From assembly GCA_949752735.1 (NCBI GenBank), contig OX457052.1:39479551-39543550 (forward strand): a stretch of 64,000 nucleotides of DNA. Reading direction: 5' to 3'. Numbering within the stretch: position 1 is the stretch's first letter; every line of letters begins with the position of its first letter. The notes below the pieces were generated by a model. That model did no database searches. It was not told where the DNA came from and saw only the letters and a list, made by a program, of their open reading frames with translations. Source of the stretch: Lumbricus terrestris. Lineage: Eukaryota > Annelida > Clitellata > Crassiclitellata > Lumbricidae. This document shows positions 21,111 through 56,450 of the stretch, piece by piece. The translations under genes were made by a program, and so were the position numbers.

Positions 21111-21287
21111 TGCGAAATAATATAATATTCTCTTTTTTTATTCAACAATGCGGTTGACAGTCCGCAACCGGTTACAGTTTGGTTTAAACAATTCACAAGA
21201 ACGGAGATCACAGAATACACAAATCTTAGCTATACCAACTGAACAGACAGCCTGCAATAGGCCTACATGGTGCAATATAACAGCAGC

Positions 21288-21493
21288 CAAGGCCGTAGCC
21301 AGGATTTTATTTCGGGGGGTGTTTCATCAATTTCCCTTTCCAAAAACTAAATTTTTCCATTTCGGGGGGTGTTTTCATGGTTTTATTTCATGGTTTTTAC
21401 GTCATATGTTCATAAATGCATTATATTGTTTTTCACATTTTCCATTTCGGGGAGTGTTCAAACACCCAAAACACCCCCCTAGCTACGGCCTTG
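21288..21493. mobile_element. 206-bp MITE with CAAGGCCGTAGC ends
   Basis: The ends CAAGGCCGTAGC and GCTACGGCCTTG are perfect inverted repeats, and inner segments ATTTCGGGG(G/A)(G/T)TGTT recur. It is flanked by ACAGCAGC (21280-21287) and ATAGCAGC (21494-21501), an 8-bp target duplication with one change. No coding potential. Confidence 0.75.
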
Positions 21494-21511
21494 ATAGCAG
21501 CCTACAAAACA

Positions 21512-21592
21512 AATTCGCCCAACGGGGCTGGAACTCGCTACCTCTCTCACTCTACGCCAGCGTGTTATCCATTGCGATACCGTTAATCGTAA
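21512..21592 (-). repeat. tRNA-like remnant
   Basis: On the minus strand, ACGGTATCGCAATGGATAAC (A-box-like) is followed after about 30 bases by GCGAGTTCCAGCCCCGTTGG (B-box-like). It resembles an arginine-type tRNA head of a SINE but has mismatches in the expected stems. Confidence 0.35.
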
Positions 21593-21844
21593 AAGATTTA
21601 TTTTTTTGATAATTTCAAATTGGGCAAAAGCTAGCGTATGCTTATATTTACTGTGAAAGGAACGTTGTCGGACCATCGCAGAATTGGCCGTTCCGATTCG
21701 GCGAAACTATGGTATCGGGGACCGAATGACGACACTAACCCTAACCGACCCTCACGAGTCACGACACCTACTCTGACCTAACCGACACTCAAGACGCCTA
21801 ACCTTATCATAACCGACCCTCACGACGCCTAACCTGATCCTGAT

Positions 21845-24800
21845 CGTCGAAATTTTATTAAAACATACCTTTTTTCCCTGCCAAAATAGCTAACGACCTT
21901 TTTTAGTCATTTCGTCGGAAATCTCTTTTTAAAACGTTACCTGTATATTCACTAATTAACCAAATGCATTTCCTAACACTTAAGTATTGGGGGGGGGACA
22001 AATGTATGGACGGTCCCCATCACAAACATTGAGGGGACCATCCCCTCTGACCCCCTAAGTCTCCGACCATGGATCTATGTAGTATGTACGCACCGGATCT
22101 AGTGCGAGACAATTAATGGCTTGTAGGCCAACAGACCAATATACTAAATCACCCAAGTCAACCAATGGTCAACTAGTTATTGGTCTGTGATGACTTGCAC
22201 CACAACCGAATTACTCTGCCTTCAAATGTACAGTAGGCCATAGAACAACCCATTTATTAAACGTTAGTTTGCAAATTATTTGCTTGTCATCATGACAATC
22301 GATTATCGTGTTTTGTGGGACCAGTTCTGCCAAACAGTGAAGCAAGAGATGAAAAGGCGACTATATAACGTTTTGATATGGCTTCTCGAAGGAAGCGAAT
22401 TAGAGTTAGGAAGACAAGAGTGGCATTGGGGAACTGCTTGTTGCCTTCCATACGATACAAGAGCCTCCTTGAAACCCGCAAGAAAATCATCTATGTTTGC
22501 ATTAAGTATTCTCTCTCTCTTTCTCTGTCTGTCTGTGCTTTCCCATAGACTTTATCACCCACCAACCCACACACAACCACCACACCCTTCATTGAGCTGA
22601 AGTCGAAATCGCAAACCATTTCTTTATTGGACAAAGATTGGAAAACAAGGCATCTGAACATGTGACCTTTATGCAAATGTGGACCTGACCTACTACTTGC
22701 CTATGACCCAGATATGACACACATAATATAAATATTATCCCAGATTAAGCATGAACCAATAGATACAGAAACTGATAAGCAAAACCAAAATACAGGATTT
22801 ATTTACAGGATAAATTCTTACACAGCAACTAACAGCGGTGGAAAACCATTGCATCTGCTTCCGACATATAAACCTTTCAAAGACGATAAAGAAATCGACG
22901 AAGATAGAGCTCTTCAACTCCCAAAACACAAAGACATACTGCCAAATAAACTTCACAGACACTGTCCATCTGCTGCTTATATAGATCTCCACATGCAAGC
23001 CCAAGAATACTATCCACATACCACTGATACAGATTTCCACAAGAACCCTCACACAGATGAACCAGTGGCTGTTGATATAGTTCTATAAGTAGTTTACCTC
23101 CGTACACAATTCCTAACATAAACAAGTTACGTAAAATTAACATGTGCTACAAATGTGCGTTCTAACGTATTTAACACACAACTAACACAAATCTGTCACA
23201 TTAGTGATTGACACAACTAACACATCTAACATATTTAGCACATGACGTTCATGTAACGTGTGTTAGTCTTTATTACTACCATTGTACGTTAATTGACAAC
23301 CTGAAAACAACAGCAACAATGCAGAGTTGAACTGTTGTGATATTTGAAAACCTGGGATGTTGAAGATGAAACTTCTCTTTCAAAGTCTTAAACTTCCTTC
23401 AGATTATTTAGTCGAAGTCTCATCTACAAACGAAGTCAATGTTTCCTTCACTGATTCATTTCAATTGCAAATAGAAAAATCATGTAATGCAGACTTTCTG
23501 CCAAAGAATTCTTAACAGCCAGTGAACTCCAACAAGATCTCTATTGATGATCCAATCACCACCAATAGCCACCACCACCATTACCACCAATTCCACATCA
23601 ACACAAAGTCTCAAACTAAATCTCACATGCCAAACGTCACTTAACAGGTCGAAACCAAATCCCAAATGCAACAGCAGTTAATCTCTAGATTCTCTACACC
23701 CTCAAAGCCAATCCATGTTTCCAGTGCAACACAAACTGCATCATGAATCATGTATACATACCCTTCCTTCTTGAAAAGCAAACATCAAAATCTGATCACA
23801 AAACACGACTTCCAACATTTGGCAAAATAAAACTTTAATGTCTAAAAACATCCAGACATTCGGATCTTTGTCAACATCATCGTCATCTCATCAGAATCAT
23901 TATTAAGATGAGCAAAATTCATATCAGGTCGTCGTCATCTCTTTGCGATGCTGATGAATCATTGTCTCAATCATTGATCATTGTAAGAATTAGAGACAAC
24001 AGGAAAACGAAACAACCAACCTAAGACGCCGCTATGATAGATTCTGCAAATCACAATTTAATAGAATTTCACTAGAAAAGAGTTTTAAATTCTTTAAATC
24101 AGCCACAAATTCCACTGCATGCAAAGAAGACATAGATGGAAGAGAACGCATTCAACAAAACCTACCATCTGCATAAAACCATCTTAAAGACATATAAGCA
24201 TACATTCAAAAGCACATCCCATCACACATAATTATGCTGCAACTGATTACATGCATGCAAATCATATGCATTCAAGTCTTATTCATGAAAGATCTTGCCG
24301 TGGGAAAGAATCTTTTAGGTGTTGAATGCATTGTTAGGTTTTAAATGGATCGAACTGCTGAACAGAATCAAAGGTCAACCGGTTCAATAAGATCTTCAAA
24401 TAGAATCAGTTAACAATGGATACAGAAATGAAGATGGGAATGATTTAGGACAGAACAGAAGATACCAATTCCAGTGGAAAAGAGTTGGAAGGAATTGATG
24501 ATGGAAGTCAAGAGACTGACTGAGCAGAGGTTGTTTTGGCAGCACCAATGATGGAGTCACTGGAATGAAGTTAAAAGAAGAATTCAACGAAAAGTCACCA
24601 AATTACATATAAATACAAATACTCAATGTTCCATATTTACTCTAACCCTAACTCCTAAACATTCAACGGCTCTAACAAGTCAATCTCAGACTTCTCCGCT
24701 GCTACCTCTATATAAGAACAACAGACTTCCAAGTAACAAGATGAGAGGAAGAGAAGATAGATAAGCTGTATTCGTCTTTATTTGCTCCTTATCGTCTACG

Positions 24801-25270
24801 ATTCTCCCAGTGAGTTATAACTACAACATCCATCCATCACCCCACAACATTTCCTTTCCTATATCACCTAATCTGGCATTTTTTTGCCTGAAACCTACAA
24901 CTGCCTTTGATTCGGCATAAGCACCACTATCTCTAACCTAAGGAACCTTTCTAAGACAATTGCAAGACAATCACAAGACAATCACACTTTCATTCCTTTC
25001 TCTGAAATCAAGATCTCAACTTCAATCAAAATATAGAATTAAAAAAATAAAGCAAAAATAAAGTCATCAGAATAATCTACTAAGAGTAACGTAGGTTTTG
25101 AAAACAGCCAGCATAGCAGGTTGTCACGGATACCAGAACAGATACCTCTTGAAAGCACAACCAACCATCACCAGCCATCAACAGACCTGGGAAAAAGCAA
25201 TGAACCACAGCCATCAACAGACCTGGAAAAAAGCAAAGAACCCCAGCCACAAATTTCATTTAAGAAAAAT
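21845..25270. other. Gene-poor, AT-rich stretch between the polycystin-like gene and PFKFB
   Basis: Short frames only, without motifs. It holds MITE-like debris to 22080, a weak tandem of TAACACA units near 23150-23260, CACCAC-type low complexity near 23560, and a 31-bp near-duplicate (CCATCAACAGACCTGG) at about 25166 and 25210. It may contain the PFKFB 3'UTR at its right edge. Confidence 0.6.
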
Positions 25271-25273
25271 AGA

Positions 25274-25285
25274 TTTTTTTTTATT
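25274..25285 (-). terminator. AATAAA followed by a short A run, 130 bp after the PFKFB stop
   Basis: On the minus strand, AATAAA at 25280-25285 continues into further A's (nine A's in all, to 25274). It could be the polyadenylation signal of the PFKFB copy, or a remnant of the poly(A) tail left by retrotransposition; sequence alone does not separate these. Confidence 0.4.
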
Positions 25286-25414
25286 ATAAGCGAACATCCC
25301 GGATAATTTTCAACACAATCACGCTTAGATCATCTTTTGCAAATCGGAAGAAGTGAGCGACGACGACCTATCCGAGAGAGACGGAACAACGTCGTGGCTG
25401 CACTCCAGCACCAC

Positions 25415-26815
<1,401 letters not shown>

Positions 26816-27627
26816 TCAATTGCCTATTGTCTTCTTCTTCGTCTTCTGCTAAATACATATGAACAATACAAACGTTAGCACTAAATGATGCTGTGATCGA
26901 TGCTGTTAAAATCAATTGATTCATAACAGAACTTATTCCTCCCATTTAACAGCTAATACTCTGCCACTCTTACAACACCCATCAAAGCGTATTTATAATC
27001 AGGTTACATACAAATGCAAGTCAGTGAATCTTTAAATAAACACACTGACCAATATTAACACAGATAATATAATGTACGTACTCAAACCAGACAAAATCGT
27101 TGATAAAAATAATTATAAGCAACGCGGTTCATTAAGTTCAATGATCAACCAATCAAAATTCACTCAATTTATCTTTGAAACTCATTACTACATAATTGTT
27201 ATAAATCACAATCCTAAACCCATACGGTCTGTAAAAAAAAACCCAACTCGACAATAAAAACAGTTTTCCAAAGAAACCTAGAATCTGCTAAATGAGGAGA
27301 TTCGTTTCGCTAGAATGAAATTCACAACAGACGATGATGACGTCTGTTCCAATGCACTTTGGCAGCTTTGCCTTCTCTCATTCCTTCTCTCATTCCTTCC
27401 TTGCTTCCATGGATTGATTAATTCATCTATCAACTGATGGAATGCACCTGGAAGAGCTAAGAGGGAGTAAGTGCTGCTGGTGCTGTGTTTCCATGGGTAG
27501 CAAGGTACAAGTGTAGTAGCAGGTGTAGTGGAGTACCTGGCCATAATCAACCATGCAGCCCAACGGCCTAAGAGAAGACTAATAGCTACACTGCTACAGC
27601 TTACGTGTATAAGTGATCAAAGTACAA

Positions 27628-27763
27628 CTCTCTCTGTCTGTCTGTCTCTGTCTATCCATCTCTCTTGCTAGCACGAGAAAAGACTGTTCTCTTACTGTGT
27701 CCCTTTCCTGTGTTTCTATCCTTGACTGCCTCTTTCCCTCTGCACGTCTGTCTCTCTCTGTTA

Positions 27764-27798
<35 letters not shown>

Positions 27799-27800
27799 GC
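27628..27800. repeat. CT/CTGT-rich low-complexity tract
   Basis: CTGTCTGTCTGT and TCTCTCTC runs interspersed with mixed sequence. Similar tracts occur at 33785-33860 (AGAGACAT) and 53310-53430 (CTCTCTGT). No gene. Confidence 0.85.
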
Positions 27801-28509
27801 TCAGTCTTGATAGCGTGCCGAAGCAGCAAATAGCGAACTAAAGAATAACAAAGTCCGACAGCAACCGGTTGGTTGGCTGTTGGGCTGATAATTGATCTGC
27901 ATGTACCTCGTTTCAACTGATGCATTTTTAAAAGCTTAAAGGCGAACCCTTCTCTTCTCTGCTGGGGGCCGGCCCATCATGCACCACTGCACATCTGCCG
28001 CTGGCAAATCTCTTCAACCTTAACTGCGGCTTATGCAACACGCAACACCACAAACAACAACTGACTTACAGGTAAGAACTAGGAAGGAAAGCGCAGGCTA
28101 CAGTGACTAAGTGCTAAGTAGAACTGCAAAAAATTGACAGCCTCTCCTAAGCCAGTGTGCAGATTGTTCGAACCATAGCACTCAGACTTTCACTTTACCC
28201 AACCCACCTTTAGAACATTGATGCCTTCAACACAGTGGAGTTGAACTCAACAACTCAACAACTCATACACACTTGTCCAGTAATGTTCATGTAACTACAG
28301 AAGACATGGAAACAACCGATGGCGAAAGGAGTGAACAGGAAATTACGCGATTTTAGTTCAGAACAGAAAGCCAGACCAGAATTCGCAGTACGGAATTTTA
28401 CCATTAGAGAGTTGGATAGTCCAGGGTCAGAAACCGAAAGGGTTTGTCTTCAGAGAGCTATCATTGTCAATGGAACGGTTAGATCGAGAAAGTCACAAGA
28501 CTTCATTCA

Positions 28510-28860
28510 TTCATTCAGAGAATTTATATAGTGCCCCTTCAAGAAACTACTCAGAGGTACTCCCAGCCCAACCACGACCAAAGAAAAAATACTCGAGAGA
28601 CTTGTAGAACCCAGCCGGATGGATCACAAGTAGAGAGCAAAGCGCAACCGGGAGGTCATTCCAGACAGTAGGCCCCACGACTGAGAAAGCATGGTGCTGC
28701 ACTCAATAGCCAAGCGAGCCAACGGAACCAGAAGCTCACCCTTAGCCGAAGAGCGAAGCACACAACGCGCTGCAACGTTAGAAACTGGACAGCAAAGATC
28801 ACGCAAGTATGACGGAGCACACACAGCCAAGGACACAGCGAGAGACACCACGCATTGAGT
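28510..28860 (-). pseudogene. 5'-truncated LINE: RT C-terminal fragment plus complete 3' tail
   Basis: Minus-strand frame with APSYLRDLCCPVSNVAARCV, LRSSAKGELLVPLARLAIEC and LSQSWGLLSGMTSRLR, the usual end of CR1/L2-type polyproteins (degenerate, interrupted). It is followed by the tail GGGAGTACCTCTGAGTAGTT, TCTTGAAGGGGCACTATATA and a short GAATGAATGAATG microsatellite end. The tail is shared with the SINE at 12096. Confidence 0.8.
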
Positions 28861-31659
28861 TAAGAGGTATTAGAAGTCAGCAGAAACTGAAGAGATAATA
28901 ACGGTGAATGAAATGCAGAGTCTGGCTAATCCAGTTGTGGAAGTTATTCACCTCTCTATCAATGGGTCACCAATGCAGCAATTTAAGTTCTGGTCAATTC
29001 ATATTTCGGTGCAGAAGTTTTAGTCATCATCACACAAATGCAGAGCTAAGAAAGTCTGTCCATTCACTCTGGCACTCAACTCTTGCAGTACTAAGCACTT
29101 AATAGCCAGTGAATGAGTCATTTCTAATCTGATTTGCTGTCACTGTTCTGGTAACAACATTGTACGTAACATGCACGGAATATGGATACAAAGAATGACG
29201 TCATGTTTGTTCAGAAGATAAGTGTGCAAGTAACGCAAAGTGATGAATGACCAATGCTTAATAGCCATAAACATATGGACAATGATTGACAAGTAATCAT
29301 TCATATTCATGAATGTACAGTAAAGAGTGTAGACCTTAGTAAAGAATCTCCAGATTGCACTGCAAAATCCACAAATCCAATGTCGATGCTCAAATCCCAA
29401 GATCTTGGAAGAAATCCCAAAGAAGGAATGGACACTGCTGGCTCCACTGATATCTACAGGATCATGAGAGGTTGATCGACAAAAAATGAGAAGCAGATAA
29501 TCACGAAAGCAACAGATCGATGTGACTGTTGGGTGGAACTCTCAAGCAGATGAATTCAAAGCAGAGAAGCGGCAGATTAAAGTCATAGATGACACATGCC
29601 TACTAAACAGTCCGATCAATTCTAGTAACTTCTAAAGCACCAACATCATTATTGCACAAGGCTCCACTTGTCTCCTGGCTTTCCTAATTCACATTCTGCC
29701 TCACCAGTCATTCCTATTTGTATATAATTTAACAATAATACAAACAATGAATGTAGTACTATGACAAGTTATAGTACGAACGGATAATCACAAGTTAATA
29801 CAGGAGTTGAATCTAACTGCATGTCAGCCATCTGTCCTACTTTACCAATACCTGCTAACAAATAAAGAGCAGAGTGGACCTTTGAGAGTGTAGCTAGAAT
29901 CTATCTCAGGTCTATGCTGATCGTCTAAACTTTTAGATCTGTTTAGAATCAAAACAACAAAGGGCTTCGTGTGTAGTATTTATTTTACGGAGCTATATAA
30001 ATGCCCGTATACCGAAATAAACTATAGGGTTACAAAGCATTGTATAGGGACAATTCAGAATATAAAACTGGGCAGATTAAATAATTATTAAAGAGTTTTG
30101 TCGAAGTAAAATATCCCAACAAAGACCTACGTACCACAGTTCGACGGCAACTATTGACTGTACCAGAACGAGCTCAAGGACAGTTTTTATGTCAAGTAAT
30201 TTCAACAGATGACGGGATTGGCCGACGATCGACCAATCAGAAATGCGGATGTGCTGGCGTGGCCACGTTTCATCGGAACTATTAAACAATCCGTCATCAT
30301 AGCGAGAAACGCTCGATTCCACATCCTGATTCACAAGGGTAATATAGTTGGGCAATATTAAGGGCATCTGCGGACATTTGTAGATTACATTCATTTTTAC
30401 GAAATGCTGAACTTGCGAAGAATGATGATCAAAATTTCGATGACCTTACCAACGCGCTCACGCGAAGAAAACACTCAGCATAACTGTTAACGTTCAAAGT
30501 ACAAATCCATCACAAACAGCTGGCAATCTACAAGAAGCCTATCTACAATCTAGGTTCAAAATTTTCACAAGTAGAGTTCTAATAAAAATTGAAATTTTAC
30601 CTTCAAACATTCACATCTGATAGCAAACACCTACATCGACCGCGATGCCATTGAACTAAAAAGATACTCAAAAGAAAACGTTGCGTCATCATAGTTAATC
30701 AAGGCAGTCGCCATTCTGTTGCTTTGGGCATAGCGCCATTATATTTTATACGAACAGTAAAAATAATTGCATAATTATGCTGTGCCACGCATAGAATAAT
30801 ACTCGTGTGTTAGACGCGATATTTTCACCCAAGCACAATCTTGAGTTTGATAGGCTCGGCCAACCATTTGGACTCGGGCAACTGTTTTGACTCAATGCAG
30901 CGCTCGTGAATAAGCTGTTGCCCCGCGCTTGGCTTTCGAGTAGCGCTTTAGAAGTTAGGAGATTACGATTACGACGGCTCAGCCCACCACCAGATTTCTA
31001 ACCTGACACGGAAAGGACCAACCAACTTTTATGCAGGTACCATTAGAGAATAGAGTGTGGCTGAACGGTCACGGGAGGTGTCCATGCACTTCTTTTCAAA
31101 ACTGAACGCCGTCCTGCCACTTATTAGACCAGCACAACCTAGAAAGGTAAGGGGCGTCCAGGCACTTGTTTTCTACACTTCAAGCACTGGCGGCCATGAG
31201 GTCAGAACTATGTCTCGCTTATATTATAAAAGCCGATGCCGAATTCTGTTGCGACGCTGAGAAACTTTGAGACTTAGGCCTAGCTTAGAACTTTAGAGGC
31301 GATACATTAGGCCTACTTCGTAGGACGAAAGCAGTGTAGGCTACACAGTGTAGGTCTGAGTGATCGTATTCCAGTGACTCGTGTTTTAAAATGCTCTAAG
31401 TTATAGCACAGAATAGATGGTTATAGCTTCATATAATTATTGTGATTTGTAGAATACTCGCAACAATCTGGGACGAAGAGCGGAGTACCAACACGTACGA
31501 CAGATCGCCTCCTACTAAACTTACGAAAGGACAAAACTCACCCTTTCATTCGCCAGATGGAGCTGGTGGGACAACAAGCAGCGTAACACCTTCCACGGCT
31601 GCCAAAACAGTTAAATTTGACTTCTGTAGAAACCTGTGATCATACTTTATACTATGCCA

Positions 31660-31945
31660 GGATTTCAGTTTTTGGGGAGGGGGCTGGATTTGTGGGAAAA
31701 AAATTCCATTTCAGCCGTCAAAATTTCTGACGACTTTTTTAAGTCATTTGATCAATAATTTCGAAAATGTTCCTTTTTTATATCCGCCAAACTGTCTGTC
31801 AAACCTCGTGCGTACCTTTACGGTTATTTGGGGGGGGGGGGGCTAAAGGGGGTTAATCGTGCAAATATTTTATTTTTACATGGGGAAAAAATGGATGGTC
31901 TTTTTAGGGGGGCTTAGCCCCCCTAGCACCGCTACTGTGAATAAT
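31660..31945. repeat. Probable MITE with G-run ends
   Basis: TTTTTGGGGAGGGGGCTGGA at the left and GGGGGGCTTAGCCCCCCTAG at the right, with TTCGAAAATGTTCC and AAATTTCTGACGACTTTTTT inside. A related arrangement (TTAGTCATTTCGTCGGAAAT...GGGGGGACAAATG) is at 21845-22070. The ends are not precisely resolved. Confidence 0.45.
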
Positions 31946-32243
31946 TGTAATCAATTGTGGTCATCTCAGATTGAAATAATATAAGATTATCATCGTTATT
32001 AGAACTATTAATATATGATCAACGTAACAATCTCAAGTCATTGCCTAATTTTATGTACGATAAATCTGCTCATCAAAACCTGGCATGGAGAATTGGAGAT
32101 GCATTTTGCTCATGCATCATTGAAAACATAATTTTTTGATGCATCAACATTGTGGCATCATAGGATATTGAAAAGGTCGAAACTGGTGACCAGTCCTTTA
32201 ATACCTGGTTCACCACATTACTAGGTAGACACCTTACGAAAGC

Positions 32244-32326
32244 CTTACTCCATGTATAATTATAGCTTTAATGCCAGGTATAATAATAATAACTGGCATT
32301 AAAGCTATAATTATGCATGGAGTAAG
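32244..32326. repeat. Hairpin with 34-bp arms and 15-base loop
   Basis: Arms 32244-32277 and 32293-32326 pair at 33 of 34 positions (CTTACTCCATG(T/C)ATAATT...). The loop is GTATAATAATAATAA. It could be a tiny foldback element or a short hairpin transcript; no target duplication is evident. Confidence 0.85.
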
Positions 32327-33217
32327 AGTCAACCAAAAGTTGTCATATTAATATCAACTGCAGTTGTTCTTCACCTACAGCGCTTTGCCCGTGGTTTAGT
32401 GAAAGCCGAATACATACTTAATATGTTAAAAGATTTATGTGGTTTTGAAATACAATAAAATCTGTGGTTTTAAAACCATTGTAAATTAAGATTACCTAAT
32501 ATCGAAGCCAATCAGAGATCGTCTTTACTGACGATCGAGTCATGGGTGATGTATGTAGTCCTCTGTCCGGACTCCGGGTACTTAGAAGTTCTCTTCATTC
32601 AATCACCGGTAATATGTCTCAACAAAATAAATGGGACTGGTTAATTTATCCTGCAAAAACCCTGACACAGATACAATCTAGGATTCTAGGTCAATGACCC
32701 AATTATCATTGGTTTTGTATCCTCTCAGTTATTATAGTCCCAGGTTCAACAACATTGCATGGCTGCAGTATTCAACATTGCCCAATCTCATAACGAGACA
32801 GCCGACTATTACAGTTTCACACAACTCATCTCTGGACAAAAACTAGACTACAACGATCGATTAATCCGTGAGAAACTGTTTCATCTACTCATCATCATCT
32901 TACTGCTGAACTGAATAACAGATTGAATTGATCAGAGAAATGGAAAGTATGACCAAATCCTAATTATTATGATACAACATGACAACAAAGACCCTCTAAA
33001 GACAATAGAAGACAATGCAACGACATCATAGACAGGAAACAATCGAAAGTTCAATAATATGTTCTCAACCCACACAACTCGTCCCACTTGGAATAATGAC
33101 ATGACGCTGACATCACGACCACAAAAATCATTATTACTATTAATAGAACGTTTCTTATAATAAATGAAATTAAAAGTCAACGGATGAATCTGTCGTAGTG
33201 ACATCACGCGTCGTTGC

Positions 33218-54316
<21,099 letters not shown>

Positions 54317-54424
54317 TCTGTCATCTGATAACTGAATCAGAATTAAATCTTAAGATAGAAATACGAAGAAATTCCAGCGTGTCAACAAAATGGCCGACCG
54401 TGAACCGATGTTACGCCCTACACG

Positions 54425-54479
54425 ATTGGTCAAAATAGTCGACGAGGTTTTCTCAATTTGTAACAGAAGATTCTATTGG
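54425..54479 (-). promoter_or_regulatory. Two CCAAT boxes upstream of COPA
   Basis: On the minus strand CCAAT occurs at 54425-54429 and 54475-54479, about 110 and 160 bp before the COPA start codon. The spacing of 50 bp and the distance fit NF-Y sites in a TATA-less housekeeping promoter. This is inference from motif position only; the transcription start is unknown. Confidence 0.3.
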
Positions 54480-55489
54480 CTAGTTGCAGCCACGTAAATT
54501 CTAAATAATGTACGCCATCCGTACGATATGTACGTTAATAAGTACGTTGGCTAAAGCGTATTTCTCAGATCGTTTGGTAGTAACTCGCAAATTTCATAGT
54601 AAATCAGAGACTATGCCAACAATAATTGAACAGTTTCTATCTATATCAAAAATATCTAGCCTTACGTCTTGAACAGTTCGGGCGCCTACATACGACTCTT
54701 TTCTAAACGTAATATAGTGCAAATCTTCGAAAATATTTCAGCACATATAAAAGTGCTAAATCAAACAACACGCAATAGACGAGCTGCTGTTTAATATACG
54801 TCGTGCATGGGGACTGCTTCTGACTCCAGCACAGCCAAAAAGTACGGTTTGAAAAGGCTTGATTATTTTAAACAGAGAAAGTCGTGTGTCAATCCAGTGT
54901 TGACTTGACATGCAACACCTATCTAATTTATCTCAGACAGTCCGAGTTGAAGCAACTTCAGGGTCTCAATTTTATGCAGACGTCTGCATTTGGGCATCCA
55001 CCCCATTAATTTTTACCCACATTTGTTGAGCTCCACCTCATCGTTTCAAACGTCTCTTATGGACGGTTCCATGTTTCTCATTCTGAATTTGGCATCAGGA
55101 ATTGCCACATTGGCAAAGCTCGTTAACAGTTTGTGTGAACAAATAATAATTATAGTTATAATAATTAAAATAATGGGAGGACTTAAGGGTAATGGTAAGA
55201 CTTTTATACGAAGAATGCACGGACCAAGGGTCACTTCCCACAACCCTCCCAAACATCAACTCAGCCTTCCTTTCGGCAGATGGCTTTGGTAAAACGAACA
55301 ATAGGACGTGATGAGTACCTTGCATTCATGCCAAACAGTTAAATTCGATTCCTGCAATATCTCATGCTCATCCATTAATTCTTCCTTACGAATTGTAGGC
55401 TAATCATACTGTGGTGTGTCAGCTTTAAATATAAAGAAATTTATTATTAATTATTCTCTAAATTATTCCTTGATTATTGATTCATTCGT

Positions 55490-55700
55490 TCATTCTTAGA
55501 ATTTTTTTACTGTCTCTTCACGGAGCCTCTTCAGAGGCACCACAGCCCAACCACGGCTAAACAATGAAAGCTAAGCATTGGCGGAAAGAAACCATACGGC
55601 TATGGAGCAACAAGTGCAGTTCAAGTGGGAGACTGAGATCCATTCCAAGTGGAGAGTCCAACAAGAAGTCTCAGCGCTGCCTGTCAGATGAAAGTGTCTG
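55490..55700 (-). mobile_element. Degenerate LINE 3' fragment
   Basis: On the plus strand GAGCCTCTTCAGAGGCACCA, CAGCCCAACCACGGC resembles the inverted tail of the LINE at 28520 (AGAGGTACTCCCAGCCCAACCACG). The rest (to about 55700) looks like a mutated polyprotein end without an open frame. Confidence 0.5.
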
Positions 55701-55761
55701 CAGATAATTACATTGTTCATGTTTAAACCAAGAATAATGGATGGAGCTTAACGGACTTTGG

Positions 55762-55872
55762 CATAAAGATAATTATGGTGGCATAAAAATAATTATGGTG
55801 GCAGGAAGATAATTATGGTGGCATAAAGATAATTATGTTGGCAGAAAGATAATTATGGTGGCAGGAAGATAA
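55762..55872. repeat. 20-bp tandem repeat upstream of COPA
   Basis: About five to six units of GATAATTATGGTGGCA(T/G)AAA with single-base changes and one shortened final unit, between COPA and COA3. No coding role. Confidence 0.93.
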
Positions 55873-56450
55873 AGTGGCATAATCATTAATCAAATCCTTG
55901 TAAAACTGTACAACTTAAGACCTATGTAAGTTATATCGCTCATCGCAAATCAGCCAATTCCTCAAGGTCAAACGTGAAAACTTAGAACCTAAAACATGAC
56001 TTAAGAATCGGGTACCATGTCAGTCATACAGGACACCGATCCTTGTACTCAACTGTTCGGATGAAAAGAACAAGAAATTTGGCTTCAAAAGAAGGCAGAA
56101 GCAAGTAAAAACACGATACATGAGAGATCCATTCTTCTCACTGAGCAAAAAATTTGAAACCAAAACAGATGCACCATTGATCTTATACAAAACTACATCA
56201 CGAAATGAATCGGTAGATGCTGGATTCACTTTTAATTATTTGGTGTTAAGCGTTGTGTAGCGTCTCAGTTCGTCTAAGTAAGAAAGCACGAAATACATCT
56301 CTTCATGCCAAATGAAAGTGTGTTAACAACAGAGGTTAATAACAACAAAAAGCTGTTGTCTACAGTTGCACACAATGACTCAGCAGCTGGCAACGAAAGA
56401 TCCATTCAAATGTACAAAATGTCTTCAACTGTTTTCTGTCCATCTCGTCA

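Larger units (their letters stand above)
54480..56450. other. Intergenic stretch between COPA and COA3
   Basis: Holds the 20-bp tandem repeat and LINE remnant listed separately. The rest is AT-rich without a convincing coding frame. The COPA promoter and COA3 3'UTR must lie here. Confidence 0.6.

Noticed and set aside
22735..23143. Overlapping hydrophobic frames with internal similarity
   Set aside because: Composition is low-complexity; no homology, splice sites or start context that I can defend.
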